Shown: positions 9,242 through 21,933, counted from the stretch's first letter. The stretch is DNA of 64,000 bases from Sphingomonas citri (GCF_019429485.1 NZ_JAHXZN010000001.1:1054001-1118000); one strand, 5' to 3'. Notes: generated by a model from the letters alone, not told the origin. Translations and numbers: made by a program.

Positions 9242-10074
9242 TACTTCTTCCTCGCGTGGCGGCTACGGATGATCATCTTGTCCGTAGACTTGTTGTGGCG
9301 GGTGCGCGCACCCTTGGTCGGCTTGCCCCACGGCGTGACCGGGTGACGGCCGCCCGAGGTCCGGCCCTCACCACCGCCGTGCGGGTGGTCGACCGGGTTC
9401 TTGGCCACGCCGCGCGTTAGCGGGCGCTTGCCCATCCAGCGCGAGCGGCCAGCCTTGCCGAGGTTCTGGTTCTGGTTGTCGGGGTTCGACACCGCACCGA
9501 TCGTCGCCATGCACTCGCCGTGGATGTAGCGCTGCTCACCCGAGTTGAGGCGGACGATGACCATGCCGCGGTCACGGCCGACGACCTGCACATAAGTGCC
9601 GGCCGAGCGCGCGATCTGGCCGCCCTTGCCCGGCTTCATCTCCACGTTGTGGACGATGGTGCCGACCGGGATCTGGCCCAGCTCCATGGCATTGCCCGGC
9701 TTCACGTCGGTCTTCTTGCCCGCGATCACCTTGTCGCCCGGCGCGAGCCGCTGCGGCGCAATGATATAGGCCAGCTCCTCGTCAGGATACTTGACCAGCG
9801 CGATGAAGGCGGTGCGGTTCGGGTCATACTCGAGCCGCTCGACGGTGCCCTCGACGTCCCACTTGCGCCGCTTGAAGTCGACGTAGCGGTAGCGCTGCTT
9901 GTGACCGCCGGCGATGCCGCGCGAGGTCACATGGCCCTTGTTGTTGCGGCCGCCGGTCTTGCGCTTGCCCTCGGTCAGCGCCTTGACGGGCTTGCCCTTG
10001 TACAGCGCCGACTTGTCGACGAGGACGAGGCCACGCTGCGCCGGCGACGTCGGGTTATAATGCTTGAGTGCCAT
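9241..10074 (-). CDS. rplB: 50S ribosomal protein L2
   Basis: L2 is needed for subunit joining and peptidyl transfer. The 277-residue product starts [17 protein letters not shown] and contains the essential [20 protein letters not shown] loop with the conserved histidine. The open frame extends 30 codons upstream into rplW sequence, but the ATG at 10074, one base after the rplW stop, is the conserved start. Confidence 0.97.
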   Translation of the reverse strand: MALKHYNPTSPAQRGLVLVDKSALYKGKPVKALTEGKRKTGGRNNKGHVTSRGIAGGHKQRYRYVDFKRRKWDVEGTVERLEYDPNRTAFIALVKYPDEELAYIIAPQRLAPGDKVIAGKKTDVKPGNAMELGQIPVGTIVHNVEMKPGKGGQIARSAGTYVQVVGRDRGMVIVRLNSGEQRYIHGECMATIGAVSNPDNQNQNLGKAGRSRWMGKRPLTRGVAKNPVDHPHGGGEGRTSGGRHPVTPWGKPTKGARTRHNKSTDKMIIRSRHARKK

Positions 10075-10075
10075 C

Positions 10076-10390
10076 TTACTTGGCCCCCTCGGTGACGTCG
10101 ATCGACTGGCCCTCGCGGAGCGTGACGATCGCCTTCTTGACATCGGAGCGACGGTAGGGCGCACCCTTCCAGCGCTTGGTCTTGCCCTTCTGGACGATCG
10201 TGTTCACGCCCGTGACGCTGACGCCGAAGAGCGCCTCAACGGCCGCCTTGATCTGGGGCTTGGTCGCCTTGTTGGCGACCTTGAAGACCACCGCGTTCTG
10301 CTCGGAGAGCAGGGTCGCCTTCTCGGTGATGTGCGGCGCGACAATCACGTCATAGTGACGGTTGTCGATCGCCTCTGCCGGCTTAGCCAT
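10076..10390 (-). CDS. rplW: 50S ribosomal protein L23
   Basis: L23 is the docking site for trigger factor and SRP at the exit tunnel. The 104-residue protein has [20 protein letters not shown] and the basic [20 protein letters not shown] loop. It overlaps the end of rplD by 8 bases and ends one base before rplB. Confidence 0.95.
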   Translation of the reverse strand: MAKPAEAIDNRHYDVIVAPHITEKATLLSEQNAVVFKVANKATKPQIKAAVEALFGVSVTGVNTIVQKGKTKRWKGAPYRRSDVKKAIVTLREGQSIDVTEGAK

Positions 10391-10997
10391 TGAAGCGCGC
10401 CTCCAGCTTCTCGACCGCCGCGCGCGTCAGCACCAGCGTGTCTGCCTTGATGATGTCGTAGACGTTCGCGCCGACCGCCGGGAGCAGGTCCACGCCCGGC
10501 AGGTTGCGACCGGCGCGGAAGCTCTCGCCCGCCTCGCCGTCAATGACGAGCGTGCGCTTGCCCGTGGTGAGCGTGGCGAAGTGGCCCTTGAGCTCCTTCG
10601 TCTTCTGCACCTCGAACGCGTCGAGCACGATCAGCGAGCCGGCCTTGGCATGGCTGCTGAGCGCCATCTTGAGCCCGAGCGCGCGAATCTTCTTGTTGAG
10701 CCCGGGGTTGAAGTCGCGGACGCGGGCGCCGTGCGCCTTACCGCCGCCGATGAACACCGGGGCGCGGCGATCGCCGTGACGCGCCACGCCGCCGCCCTTC
10801 TGGCGGCCGAGCTTCTTGCCCGAGCGGGCGACGTCGGCGCGCTCGCGTGTGCCGCGCGCGGTGGCGCGACGCTTCTCGAGCTGCCAGGTCACGACGCGGT
10901 GCAGGATGTCGGCGCGCGGATCGAGGCCGAAGACCTCGTCGTTGAGCTCGATGTCCGCTGCGTCGGTGCCGGCGAAGGAGGAAACCTTGACCTTCAC
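10383..10997 (-). CDS. rplD: 50S ribosomal protein L4
   Basis: L4 lines the exit tunnel; in E. coli it also represses the S10 operon. The 204-residue protein carries the tunnel loop ([21 protein letters not shown]) and ends [14 protein letters not shown]. It begins 2 bp after rplC. Its own regulatory target would be the S10 leader upstream of rpsJ, where no E. coli-like structure was recognised. Confidence 0.95.
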   Translation of the reverse strand: MKVKVSSFAGTDAADIELNDEVFGLDPRADILHRVVTWQLEKRRATARGTRERADVARSGKKLGRQKGGGVARHGDRRAPVFIGGGKAHGARVRDFNPGLNKKIRALGLKMALSSHAKAGSLIVLDAFEVQKTKELKGHFATLTTGKRTLVIDGEAGESFRAGRNLPGVDLLPAVGANVYDIIKADTLVLTRAAVEKLEARFNG

Positions 10998-10999
10998 GT

Positions 11000-11752
11000 T
11001 CAGCCCTCCTGGCCGTCGGTCGCGGGGGCATCGGCCGACGTGTCGGCCGGCGTGTTCGCCGCGCTGTTGTTGTTGGCCGCCGACTTGATCGACGCCGGGT
11101 ACGGCGCGCTCTCGTGGCGATCCTGCTTGACCGCGTCCTTGACGAACAGCCAGCCGCCCTTCGAGCCGGGCACCGAGCCCTTCACGAAGATCAGGCCGCG
11201 CTCGACGTCGGTGCCGACGATCTCGAGGTTCTGCTGGGTGCGGTTCTTGTCACCCATGTGGCCCGCCATCTTCTTGTTCTTGAAGACGCGGCCGGGATCC
11301 TGGCGGTTACCGGTCGAACCGTGCGAGCGGTGCGACACCGACACGCCGTGGGTCGCGCGCAGACCGCCGAAGTTCCAGCGCTTCATCGCGCCGGCGAAGC
11401 CCTTACCCTGGGTGCGGCCCTGGATGTCGACCAGCTGGCCGGCGACATAATGGTCCGCGGCGAGCTCGGCGCCGACGTCGAGGAGGTTCTCCTCGGTCAC
11501 GCGGAACTCGTGCACCACCGCCTTGGGCTCGACCTCGGCCTTGCCGAAGTGGCCGCGCTGCGGCTTGGCGACATTCTTGCTCTTGGCGACACCTGCGCCG
11601 AGCTGGACGGCGGTGTAGCCGTCACGGTCCTTCTCGCGACGGGCGACGACCTGAAGCGCCTCGATCTGCAGGACGGTGACCGGCACGTGGCGGCCGTCGT
11701 CCTGGAACAGGCGGGTCATCCCCATTTTCTTCGCGATCACGCCAGTACGCAT
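11000..11752 (-). CDS. rplC: 50S ribosomal protein L3 with a low-complexity C-terminal tail
   Basis: L3 reaches the peptidyl-transferase centre. The protein starts [20 protein letters not shown] and contains the [21 protein letters not shown] loop and the [17 protein letters not shown] block with its modification-site region. It is 250 residues, longer than the roughly 209-residue E. coli form, because the last 35 or so residues form a tail rich in Ala, Asn, Thr and Asp. The ATG at 11752 is preceded by AGGAG at a good distance; the open frame further upstream lacks homology. Confidence 0.95.
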   Translation of the reverse strand: MRTGVIAKKMGMTRLFQDDGRHVPVTVLQIEALQVVARREKDRDGYTAVQLGAGVAKSKNVAKPQRGHFGKAEVEPKAVVHEFRVTEENLLDVGAELAADHYVAGQLVDIQGRTQGKGFAGAMKRWNFGGLRATHGVSVSHRSHGSTGNRQDPGRVFKNKKMAGHMGDKNRTQQNLEIVGTDVERGLIFVKGSVPGSKGGWLFVKDAVKQDRHESAPYPASIKSAANNNSAANTPADTSADAPATDGQEG

Positions 11753-12080
11753 GATCCCTTGCTCCTTGACAGAGGCACCGCGAGGCCCATCCCCACGGTG
11801 CTTGTGACCCGTGCCTGGCGGCGCGGATCGGTCAGCCCGGAATGTGCGAAGCGTGCCCCCGTCCCGGGCTGGGCGCTTCCCCGAGGGGAAACAGACGGGA
11901 GACGCTGACCCGGCCACCCGAGAGCGGCCGGCGGTATCTCTGTCCTGTCGTCATGCCGGCGGCTGCCGGCACCTTCTGGTGAGGGATAGCGCCGCGAACA
12001 GCCCACCCTCCCTTAAAGATCCCCGCCGAAGCAGGGATGACGCGAGAGGGATGACTCACCCCCCGCGAGAAGAGGCGCGC
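11753..12080. other. 328-bp rpsJ-rplC intergenic region
   Basis: No coding gene is supported here. The interval holds a palindromic repeat (11949-12042), and the rplC ribosome-binding site lies at its left end. Such a long gap inside the S10 operon is unusual. No clear promoter or U-tract terminator was identified in it. Confidence 0.6.
11949..12042. repeat. Palindromic intergenic repeat, copy 2 (inside the S10 operon)
   Basis: About 94 bp that open with CGTCATGCCGGCGGCTGCCGG and close with GATCCCCGCCGAAGCAGGGATGACG, so the GTCAT/ATGAC ends are inverted as in the other copies. The interior differs from copies 1 and 3, suggesting a related subfamily. It separates rpsJ from rplC. Confidence 0.65.
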
Positions 12081-12389
12081 TTACGCGAGCTTGATCTCGA
12101 CGTCAACACCGGCGGCGAGGTCGAGCTTCATCAGCGCGTCCACCGTCTGTGGGGTCGGCTGGACGATGTCGAGCATGCGCTTGTAGGTGCGGACCTCGAA
12201 CTGCTCGCGCGACTTCTTGTCGATGTGCGGGCCACGGTTGACCGTGAACTTCTCGATGCGCGTCGGCAGCGGGATAGGGCCACGGATGAGCGCGCCGGTG
12301 CGGCGCGCGGTGTCGGCGATGTCGCCGGTCGCCTGATCGAGCACGCGATGATCGAACGCCTTGAGGCGAATGCGGATGTTGCTGTCCAT
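12081..12389 (-). CDS. rpsJ: 30S ribosomal protein S10
   Basis: S10 is a small-subunit protein that can also act in NusB-NusE antitermination. The 102-residue product starts [20 protein letters not shown] and has [26 protein letters not shown]. The open frame upstream (15 codons) was excluded because the protein ends of S10 are strongly conserved. It is the first gene after the tuf terminator, so a promoter must lie in the 268 bp upstream, which I could not assign with confidence. Confidence 0.96.
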   Translation of the reverse strand: MDSNIRIRLKAFDHRVLDQATGDIADTARRTGALIRGPIPLPTRIEKFTVNRGPHIDKKSREQFEVRTYKRMLDIVQPTPQTVDALMKLDLAAGVDVEIKLA

Positions 12390-12576
12390 GATCCCTACCA
12401 ATGCGAAAGAGCGGGGCACTTCCTCCCCCGTCACTCCGGCCGAGACCGAAGCCCTGCTACGCTAGCGTTGACGCTGCCACCACAAGACCCCGGCCGAGAC
12501 CGGGCTGACGGGACGAGAGCACCTCTTGCTGTTCTCGAACCCAAAAGCGAAGGCGCGGCCATAACCGCACCTCTAT

Positions 12577-12618
12577 AAAAAGGCAACCGCCCGACGCACC
12601 ATTCGGCGCATCGGGCGG
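12577..12618 (-). terminator. Strong intrinsic terminator after tuf
   Basis: On the minus strand CCGCCCGATGCGCC, loop GAAT, GGTGCGTCGGGCGG is a 14-position stem with one G-T pair, followed by TTGCC and five T residues. It lies about 40 bp after the tuf stop and separates the str operon from rpsJ. A small second stem (GGCCGG/CCGGCC, 12633-12648) lies between it and tuf. Confidence 0.85.
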
Positions 12619-12657
12619 AACCTATCGTATCAGGCCGGCGGACCGGCCCGCTACGGC

Positions 12658-13854
<1,197 letters not shown>

Positions 13855-13913
13855 TGTTTCCCTACCTTCTGATTTCCACTGGAGCCGCACTCAGGACTCG
13901 CCGTGAAGGCGGC

Positions 13914-13942
13914 CCCATAGCGGCTCAATTCGCGTTGCGCAA
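13914..13942 (-). promoter_or_regulatory. Candidate promoter for tuf
   Basis: On the minus strand TTGCGC (13942-13937), 17 bases, then TATGGG (13919-13914), about 60 bases ahead of the tuf ATG. The spacing is ideal but both hexamers are imperfect, so this is tentative. Confidence 0.4.
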
Positions 13943-14022
13943 ATCCCTAGCCCCGTCAGGGCCGGACCCGGCGGGCCGAGCCTGCGGCGTCTCGGGGCGG
14001 AGTCGCCTCCACCCCGTACGCC

Positions 14023-16116
<2,094 letters not shown>

Positions 16117-16223
16117 GATCGGGCTTCCTTAGCGATGTGGGGAGCGCAGCGTACCGCCGGCTCCCCACGATATAGGTCAGTTCTGAGACGCTTCCAAGAC
16201 AGGCCGCGTCCGCACCGCCAGTG

Positions 16224-16694
16224 TTACCAGCGATAATGCGAGAAGGCGCGGTTGGCCTCGGCCATGCGGTGCGTGTCCTCGCGCTTCTTCACCGCATTGC
16301 CGCGGTTGTTCGAGGCGTCGAGCAGCTCGCCCGACAGACGCGCCGACATCGTGTTCTCGCTGCGGCCGCGCGCCGCGGTGATCAGCCAGCGGATCGCCAG
16401 CGCCTGCGCGCGCTCGGGGCGCACCTCGACCGGCACCTGGTAGGTCGCACCGCCGACGCGGCGGCTGCGGACCTCGATGCCGGGCTTGATGTTGTTCAGC
16501 GCGTCGTGGAACACGCCGATCGGCTCGCGCTTGGCGCGGGTCTCGACGGTGGTGAGCGCCGAATAGACGATGCCCTCGGCGACCGACTTCTTACCGTCGA
16601 GCATGACCGAGTTCATGAACTTGGAGAGAACCTCATCCCCGTACACGGGATCAGGCAGGATTTCCCGCTTCTCGGGACGACGACGACGCGCCAT
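16224..16694 (-). CDS. rpsG: 30S ribosomal protein S7
   Basis: S7 organises the head of the small subunit and contacts the E site. The 156-residue protein starts [20 protein letters not shown] and contains [20 protein letters not shown] and [21 protein letters not shown], typical of the short bacterial form. It lies 43 bp after rpsL. Confidence 0.97.
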   Translation of the reverse strand: MARRRRPEKREILPDPVYGDEVLSKFMNSVMLDGKKSVAEGIVYSALTTVETRAKREPIGVFHDALNNIKPGIEVRSRRVGGATYQVPVEVRPERAQALAIRWLITAARGRSENTMSARLSGELLDASNNRGNAVKKREDTHRMAEANRAFSHYRW

Positions 16695-16737
16695 GTGATG
16701 TTACCTTTCAATCAGCTGGTGAGAATACGGGAGCGGC

Positions 16738-17109
16738 TTACTTCGGCCGCTTCGCACCGTACTTCGAGCGCGACTGGCGGCGGTCCTTGACGCCCTGCGT
16801 ATCGAGCACGCCGCGCAGCACGTGGTAGCGCACGCCCGGAAGGTCGCGCACACGGCCGCCGCGGATCAGCACCACCGAGTGCTCCTGCAGATTGTGGCCC
16901 TCGCCCGGGATGTAGCTGATGACCTCGCGCTGGTTGGTCAGGCGAACCTTGGCCACCTTGCGCAGCGCCGAGTTCGGCTTCTTCGGGGTCGTGGTATAGA
17001 CACGGGTGCAGACGCCGCGCTTCTGCGGGTTCTGCTCCATCGCAGGGACCTTGGACTTGGCCTTCTGCGGCTCGCGGCCCTTGCGGACCAGCTGGTTGAT
17101 CGTCGGCAT
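16738..17109 (-). CDS. rpsL: 30S ribosomal protein S12 (Arg at position 88)
   Basis: S12 sits at the decoding centre. The 123-residue protein starts [20 protein letters not shown]. The loop TTPKKPNSA keeps Lys43, but the second loop reads GGRVRDLPG, so residue 88 is Arg (codon CGC at 16848-16846) where E. coli has Lys. Asp89, a known methylthiolation site in some bacteria, is present. Arg at this position is a known streptomycin-resistance substitution in other bacteria. The gene heads the str operon behind a good promoter at 17273-17301. Confidence 0.97.
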   Translation of the reverse strand: MPTINQLVRKGREPQKAKSKVPAMEQNPQKRGVCTRVYTTTPKKPNSALRKVAKVRLTNQREVISYIPGEGHNLQEHSVVLIRGGRVRDLPGVRYHVLRGVLDTQGVKDRRQSRSKYGAKRPK

Positions 17110-17272
17110 GAAGCCTTCACCTTATCTGGAGGTTACTTTGCTGGAGCCCTGACAAGACTTGGAATACGAAAAGGACCGTGCGGCAGCCGGTGACGGCGGC
17201 CTCAGGCCCTTGATGCATCCAGCAATGTTCAAGCTTGCCGGGCGGGAGTCGCCTCTCACCCAGACGGGGGGG

Positions 17273-17301
17273 CCTATACGCGCACCGGGCGCGTGGGTCA
17301 A
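17273..17301 (-). promoter_or_regulatory. Promoter of the str operon (rpsL)
   Basis: On the minus strand TTGACC (17301-17296), a 17-base spacer, then TATAGG (17278-17273). This is close to the sigma-70 consensus with ideal spacing. It predicts a leader of roughly 155 bases before the rpsL ATG. A Shine-Dalgarno-like AAGGTGAAGG lies just ahead of the ATG. Confidence 0.65.
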
Positions 17302-17317
17302 TCGCCCCCTCTCCCGC

Positions 17318-17671
17318 TCACTTGAGCGGGTCGTGCCCCCAGTTCATCAGCGAGTAGCGCCAGTCGGAATGCTCCTTGTCCTTCGCCGGGCCGCCCTGCG
17401 CGAGGTGGCGGTGGACGTAGCTGACCACCTTCTTCATGTGCGTGTAGTCGTCCTCGGTGAGCTCGGCCTTCTTGGTGCGCTTGAGCTCGACGATGCGGCG
17501 ACCCGAGCGATGCCCGACGCTCTCGCCGTCGCCCTTGCCGTCCTCGCCCTTCCAGCCCACCCGCTTGCTATCGTCGCTGTCGAGGAAGCGCTCCAGCTCG
17601 GCCGGGGCCATGTTGACCGCCTCGTTGAAGTTCTTGGCGATCTGATCGTGATCGTCGTGCTGCTCGGCCAT
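17318..17671 (-). CDS. DUF3140 family protein
   Basis: The 117-residue product resembles the DUF3140 family: an N-terminal segment with AVNMAPAELERFLDSDDSKRVGW, then GESVGHRSGRRIVELKRTKKAEL and a C-terminal HMKKVVSYVHRHLAQ, ending SLMNWGHDPLK. The family is sometimes annotated as DNA-binding, but no function is established and none is seen here. The open frame runs 16 codons further upstream; MAEQHDDHDQ at 17671 is the likelier start. It lies just upstream of the str promoter, on the same strand, and 44 bp after the amidohydrolase gene. Confidence 0.8.
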   Translation of the reverse strand: MAEQHDDHDQIAKNFNEAVNMAPAELERFLDSDDSKRVGWKGEDGKGDGESVGHRSGRRIVELKRTKKAELTEDDYTHMKKVVSYVHRHLAQGGPAKDKEHSDWRYSLMNWGHDPLK

Positions 17672-17715
17672 GTCGCTCTCCTCGCGCGGTGAAAGCGCGA
17701 GGAGAGCGAAGGGTT

Positions 17716-18999
17716 TCACTTCACCTCTACACCGTCCTTCACCACCGCCACCGGATGCTCCAGCACGGACACGTCACGCAGCGGGTCACCGCGAACGGCG
17801 ACCATGTCGCCGTAACGCCCGACCGCGATCGTCCCGACGTCGGCCTCGCGCCCGAGCGCGCGTGCGGCGCTGGTGGTGGCCGCGCGGATCGCGTCGAGCG
17901 GGGTCATGCCCCATTGCACCATCTTGGCGAACTGCCTGGCATTGTCGCCGTGCGGATAGACGCCGGCGTCAGTGCCGAAGGTCATCGCCACGCCCATGCG
18001 GAAGGCGCGCTGGAAGGTCTGGCGCTGCTTGAGCCCGATCGCCTTCTCCTTGTCGAGGCTCTCCTGCTCGGTACCGTTCTTGGTGCCGGTAGCGAGGATA
18101 TAATCGTCGTTGTAGATATCCATGTCGAACCAGGTCTTGTGCTCGATCGCGAGCTTCATCGCCTCGTCGGAGGCGAGGCTGACATGCTCGATCGTGTCGA
18201 TGCCGGCGCGGATCGCGGCCTTGATCCCCTCGTCCCCGTGCGCGTGCGCCGCCACCTTGAGGTGGAGCATGTGCGCCTCGTCCGCGATCGCGCGCATCTC
18301 CTCCTCGCTGAGCTGCTGGCCGCCGACCGAGTCGCCGAGCGAGAAGACGCCGCCGGTGGCGCAGATCTTGATCACCTCGGCGCCATATTTGTGCAGCCAC
18401 CGCACCTTGGCGCGCGCCTCCTCGGGCGAGTTGACCACCGAAGGCAGCTTCTTGTCGTAGGAGGGCGGCAGCGCATTGTCGTCGCAATGCCCGCCGGTCG
18501 CGCCGATGGCGTAGCCCGCGGGCACGATGCGCGGCCCGATCACCCAGCCTCCGTCGATCGCCTCCTTGAGGCCGATGTCCTGAAAGTCCGCCGCGCCGAC
18601 GTTGCGCACGGTGGTGAAGCCCGCGCGCAACGTCTTGGCGGCGTTGGCGACGCTGACCGCGCCCCAGAAGCTGTCTGTGTATTTGAGCGTCTGATAACCG
18701 CCGATCTCCGCCAGGCTGGTGAGATGGACATGCATGTCGATCAGCCCGGGGACGAGCGTGACGTCGCCGAGATCGAGGCGACGCGCATCAGCCGGGATCG
18801 CGGGCCGGCTCGCCCCGCCGGCGGCGACCGCGGCGATGCGGCCGTCGGTGACGACGATCACCGGGTCCGATACGATCGCGCCCTTGTCGACATCGAGCAT
18901 GCGCGCCGCGGTGACGACGACACTCTCCGCGCTGGCCGGCGCCGCGCCGGCGAGCGCGATGGCGGCCGCGGCGACGCGCGGCAGGACGGTCAGTCTCAT
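17716..18999 (-). CDS. Exported metal-dependent amidohydrolase (imidazolonepropionase/Xaa-Pro dipeptidase-like)
   Basis: A 427-residue protein with a Sec signal peptide (residues 1-24, cleavage likely after PASA) followed by an amidohydrolase fold. The metal ligands are visible: HxH at 90/92 (DMHVHL), a Lys at 211 (VIKICATGG) that would be carboxylated, His252/254 and His272, and Asp344 (FGTDAGVYPHG). Sphingomonads carry several such periplasmic enzymes, some of which cleave Xaa-Pro dipeptides or N-acyl substrates; the substrate here cannot be told from sequence. The C-terminal small beta domain closes with MVAVRGDPLRDVSVL. It stands alone, with LysR 78 bp upstream on the same strand. Confidence 0.85.
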   Translation of the reverse strand: MRLTVLPRVAAAAIALAGAAPASAESVVVTAARMLDVDKGAIVSDPVIVVTDGRIAAVAAGGASRPAIPADARRLDLGDVTLVPGLIDMHVHLTSLAEIGGYQTLKYTDSFWGAVSVANAAKTLRAGFTTVRNVGAADFQDIGLKEAIDGGWVIGPRIVPAGYAIGATGGHCDDNALPPSYDKKLPSVVNSPEEARAKVRWLHKYGAEVIKICATGGVFSLGDSVGGQQLSEEEMRAIADEAHMLHLKVAAHAHGDEGIKAAIRAGIDTIEHVSLASDEAMKLAIEHKTWFDMDIYNDDYILATGTKNGTEQESLDKEKAIGLKQRQTFQRAFRMGVAMTFGTDAGVYPHGDNARQFAKMVQWGMTPLDAIRAATTSAARALGREADVGTIAVGRYGDMVAVRGDPLRDVSVLEHPVAVVKDGVEVK

Positions 19000-19077
19000 A
19001 TGTGTTTCCCCTTGTTTCCCGGCACGATGGCCGAGTTGTGACGGGGAAGGAAGGGGGCTGACGGTCGGTCGCCGCCC

Positions 19078-19965
19078 TCAGTCGCGCAGCCGCTCGCTGA
19101 GAAAGGCGATCAGCGCCTCGACTCGCGCGGGTCGCAGCGCGCTCGGCGGGGTGAGCAGGTGCAGCCCGATCGGCGCGGGGGCCCAGTCCGGCATGATCTC
19201 CACCACCCGGCCCGCGGCGAGGCCGGCGCCGACGATGAATCCCGGCAGTCGCGCGATACCGAGCCCGGCTTCCAGCGCGGGCACCAGTGCGTCGCCGCTG
19301 TTCGCCGCGAGCGGTCCCTGCGCCTTAACCGATACTTCGGCGCCGTCGCGCGAGCGGAAGCGCCACGGGCCGGTCAGGTTCGTATAGCCCAGCAGCCGAT
19401 GGTCGCCGAGCTGCGACGGATGAGTCGGCGTGCCGTGCGCCGCGAGATAGGCGGGCGCGGCGACGACATGCGCGGTGATCGTGCACAGCCGCCGCGCGCG
19501 CAGCGAGCTGTCGGGCAGGTCGGCGATCCGCAGCGCCACGTCGAAACCCTCGGCGACGATGTCGACGCGCGAGTCGGCGAGGTGAAGCTCGATCTCGATC
19601 GCGGGATGCGCCGCGAGGAAGTCGGCGACGACAGGGGCAACGTGCTTTAGCCCGAAGCTCATCGGCGCCGCCAGCCGCACGCGTCCGGCCGGCGCGAGCG
19701 CGCCGTCCCGCGCGGCCTCCTCGGCGGCGTGCGCCTCCGCGACGATCCGCGCGGCATGATCGGCGAGCGGGCGCCCCGCCTCGGTGAGCGCGAGCCGGCG
19801 CGAGGTACGATGGAACAGAGAGACCTGCAGCTGCGCTTCCAGCCGCGACACGCCCTTGGAGACCGTCGCCTTGCTCAGCCCGATCGCGTCCGCTGCCGCG
19901 CTGAACGAGCGATGTTCGGCTACCGCCGCGAAGATCGCCCAGGCCTCGAGATCGGGGAGCCGCAT
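19078..19965 (-). CDS. LysR-family transcriptional regulator
   Basis: A 295-residue LysR-type regulator. The N-terminal winged helix-turn-helix is clear (AAVAEHRSFSAAADAIGLSK, then KGVSRLEAQL), followed by the LysR substrate domain from about residue 90. The ATG at 19965 is chosen over an upstream in-frame start because MRLPDLEAW matches the family start. It is divergent from wrbA, and a GAAACG/CGTTTC palindrome lies in the shared 136-bp region. It therefore probably regulates wrbA and itself; the inducer is unknown. Confidence 0.9.
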   Translation of the reverse strand: MRLPDLEAWAIFAAVAEHRSFSAAADAIGLSKATVSKGVSRLEAQLQVSLFHRTSRRLALTEAGRPLADHAARIVAEAHAAEEAARDGALAPAGRVRLAAPMSFGLKHVAPVVADFLAAHPAIEIELHLADSRVDIVAEGFDVALRIADLPDSSLRARRLCTITAHVVAAPAYLAAHGTPTHPSQLGDHRLLGYTNLTGPWRFRSRDGAEVSVKAQGPLAANSGDALVPALEAGLGIARLPGFIVGAGLAAGRVVEIMPDWAPAPIGLHLLTPPSALRPARVEALIAFLSERLRD

Positions 19966-19984
19966 CGTCTCCGGCCTAGAGCCC

Positions 19985-19999
19985 GAAACGATCCGTTTC
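19985..19999. promoter_or_regulatory. Palindrome between lysR and wrbA (candidate operator)
   Basis: GAAACG ATC CGTTTC is a perfect 6+3+6 inverted repeat 19 bases upstream of the LysR start and about 100 bases upstream of wrbA. LysR regulators bind imperfect palindromes in divergent promoters, so this is the best candidate site. Confidence 0.5.
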
Positions 20000-20101
20000 A
20001 ATCGTGCGCGTTCCGCCGGCGCGGTCGCTTACCTAGATTGATCGCACCCGAGCGCGTCGCCGGCGCGTCCCCCGCCCTACCCTGCACCAGGAGCCACTGA
20101 C

Positions 20102-20704
20102 ATGACCAAGGTCCTCGTCCTGTACTATTCGTCCTATGGCCATATCGAGAAGATGGCCGATGCGGTCGCGGAGGGCGCGCGCGCCGGCGGCGCCGAGGTC
20201 GATATCCGCCGCGTCGCGGAGACCGCCCCGGCCCAGATCGTCGCCGCGGCTGGCTTCAAGACCGACACCGCACATCCCGAGATCGAGGGCCCGGACGCGC
20301 TCGCCGGCTATGACGCGATCGTCGTCGGCGCGCCGACGCGCTACGGCCGCATGCCGAGTCAGATGGCGGCCTTCTGGGACACGACCGGCGGGCTGTGGAT
20401 GAAGGGCGCACTGGTCGGCAAGGTCGGCGGCGCCTTCACCTCGACCGCCAGCCAGCACGGCGGCCAGGAGACCACGCTCTTCTCGATCATCACCAACCTG
20501 CTTCACCACGGCATGACGATCGTCGGACTCGACTATGGCTACCAGGGCCAGATGGGCGTCAAGGAAGTACACGGCGGCACCCCCTACGGCGCCTCGACGC
20601 TGGCCGACGGCGACGGCAGCCGCCAGCCGAGCCAGGTCGATCTCGACGGCGCGCGCTACCAGGGCAAGCGCATCGCCGAGACCGCGGCCAAGCTGAAGGG
20701 CTGA
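20102..20704 (+). CDS. wrbA: NAD(P)H:quinone oxidoreductase, WrbA type
   Basis: WrbA-type flavodoxin-like enzymes reduce quinones by two electrons with FMN and protect against redox cycling. The 200-residue protein begins [20 protein letters not shown], the FMN phosphate-binding loop, and has the typical [13 protein letters not shown] and the [13 protein letters not shown] region. Length equals the family norm. It is divergent from the LysR gene, as is common for quinone- or thiol-responsive regulation. A palindromic repeat follows its stop. Confidence 0.93.
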   Translation: MTKVLVLYYSSYGHIEKMADAVAEGARAGGAEVDIRRVAETAPAQIVAAAGFKTDTAHPEIEGPDALAGYDAIVVGAPTRYGRMPSQMAAFWDTTGGLWMKGALVGKVGGAFTSTASQHGGQETTLFSIITNLLHHGMTIVGLDYGYQGQMGVKEVHGGTPYGASTLADGDGSRQPSQVDLDGARYQGKRIAETAAKLKG

Positions 20705-20736
20705 GCGCCGAGCCCTCGCCACCCGCGCCTCTTCTC

Positions 20737-20833
20737 CGTCATTCCGGACTTGTTTCGGGATCCATCGCGCCGCGTACGCCGCAGCTGTTGCGACAGCCGG
20801 AACATGGATCCCGGCTCATGACCGGGATGACGG
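20737..20833. repeat. Palindromic intergenic repeat, copy 3 (between convergent wrbA and lacI-type gene)
   Basis: About 97 bp from CGTCATTCCGGACTTGTTTCG to CGGGATGACGG. It matches copy 1 in the CCATCGCGCCGCG block, the CATGGATCCCGG block and both ends. Position between converging genes suggests it also ends transcripts. Confidence 0.8.
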
Positions 20834-20904
20834 ACCAGTTGCCAAGTCTGAGCAGATGAGGCGCCAACAGATCGTGGAAGCGCTTGTCGTATCAGCGCCA
20901 AGCT

Positions 20905-21933
20905 TCACCCTGCGGTCGACTCGCGCTCGATCAGCTCATAGTCCACCAGCTCGTCTTCCGCCTCGGCCAACTCGCCGCGCCGGCCCGCGCGGATCAGCAT
21001 CTCGGCGGCGCGGTAGGCCATCAGCTGGATCGGCTGGCGCACGGTCGTCAGCGCGGGCGAGATCAGCGACGCCATCGTCGTGTCGTCGAAACCGGTCACG
21101 GCCAGGTCGCGCGGCAGCCGCAGCCCGCGGCGGTGCGCCTCGCCGATCACCCCTGCGGCCATGTCGTCGTTGCTGCACATGATCGCGCTCGGACGATCCG
21201 CGGGCGAGAGCAGCGCCGAGCCGGCGGCTACGCCGGATTCGTGATCGAATCGACCTTCGAACAGCAGCCGGGCGTCGGCAACGATCCCAGCGTCCGCAAG
21301 CGCGTCGCGATAACCGTGGATCCGGTCGGCGCTGTCGGAATGGTTGGGCGGCCCCGAGACGAGCGCGATCCGGCGATGACCGCGCTCGATCAGGCGCTGG
21401 GTCAGCGCTCGCATCGCCGCGCGATTGTCGATCCTGACGGTGGCAGTACCCGGCAACGTCGCACCGGTCGCGATCGCCGCGGCGGGCACGCCGAGCGCAT
21501 CCACGACGCCCGCCTCGCTCAGCAGCTCGGCGAAAGGCGGGATCAGCAGCAGCGCGTCCGCTCCGCCGCGCACCAGCGCGCGCGCCGCCGCCTCTGCCGC
21601 CTCGTGGGTGAGCCGCTGCTCCTCGCGCAACAGCAGCTGGAGCCCGTGCGCGTTGGTGGCGCGCAGCGAGCCGGTGAGGATGGCGTCGAGGAAGGGCGTG
21701 CGCGCGCCGCTGTAGATCAGCCCCACCGTGGTGGCGCGCGCGCGGGCGAGCAAGCGCGCGCTGACGTTGGGGACATAGCCCAGCTCGTCGATCGCGGCGC
21801 GCACCGCCGCGACCGTCGCGGGGGCAGCGCGGCCGGCACCGTTGATGACGTTCGACACCGTCATCGGCGAGACGCCGGCGCGCGCCGCGACCGCGCGCAT
21901 CGTGACCCCGCGCTCGCCGCGCCGCTCGCTCAT
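20905..21933 (-). CDS. LacI-family transcriptional regulator of the sugar-oxidation operon
   Basis: A 342-residue LacI-type repressor. The helix-turn-helix is at about residues 11-32 (TMRAVAARAGVSPMTVSNVI), the hinge follows (SARLLARARATTVGLIY), then a periplasmic-binding-protein-like ligand domain with DDMAAGVIGEAHRRG and TGFDDTTMASLISPALTTVRQP. It is the last gene of the minus-strand cluster, 65 bp after the GMC dehydrogenase. The only LacI-type palindrome found is at 28906-28921 in the promoter region of this cluster, which suggests control of the whole operon including itself. The effector sugar is unknown. Confidence 0.9.
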   Translation of the reverse strand: MSERRGERGVTMRAVAARAGVSPMTVSNVINGAGRAAPATVAAVRAAIDELGYVPNVSARLLARARATTVGLIYSGARTPFLDAILTGSLRATNAHGLQLLLREEQRLTHEAAEAAARALVRGGADALLLIPPFAELLSEAGVVDALGVPAAAIATGATLPGTATVRIDNRAAMRALTQRLIERGHRRIALVSGPPNHSDSADRIHGYRDALADAGIVADARLLFEGRFDHESGVAAGSALLSPADRPSAIMCSNDDMAAGVIGEAHRRGLRLPRDLAVTGFDDTTMASLISPALTTVRQPIQLMAYRAAEMLIRAGRRGELAEAEDELVDYELIERESTAG

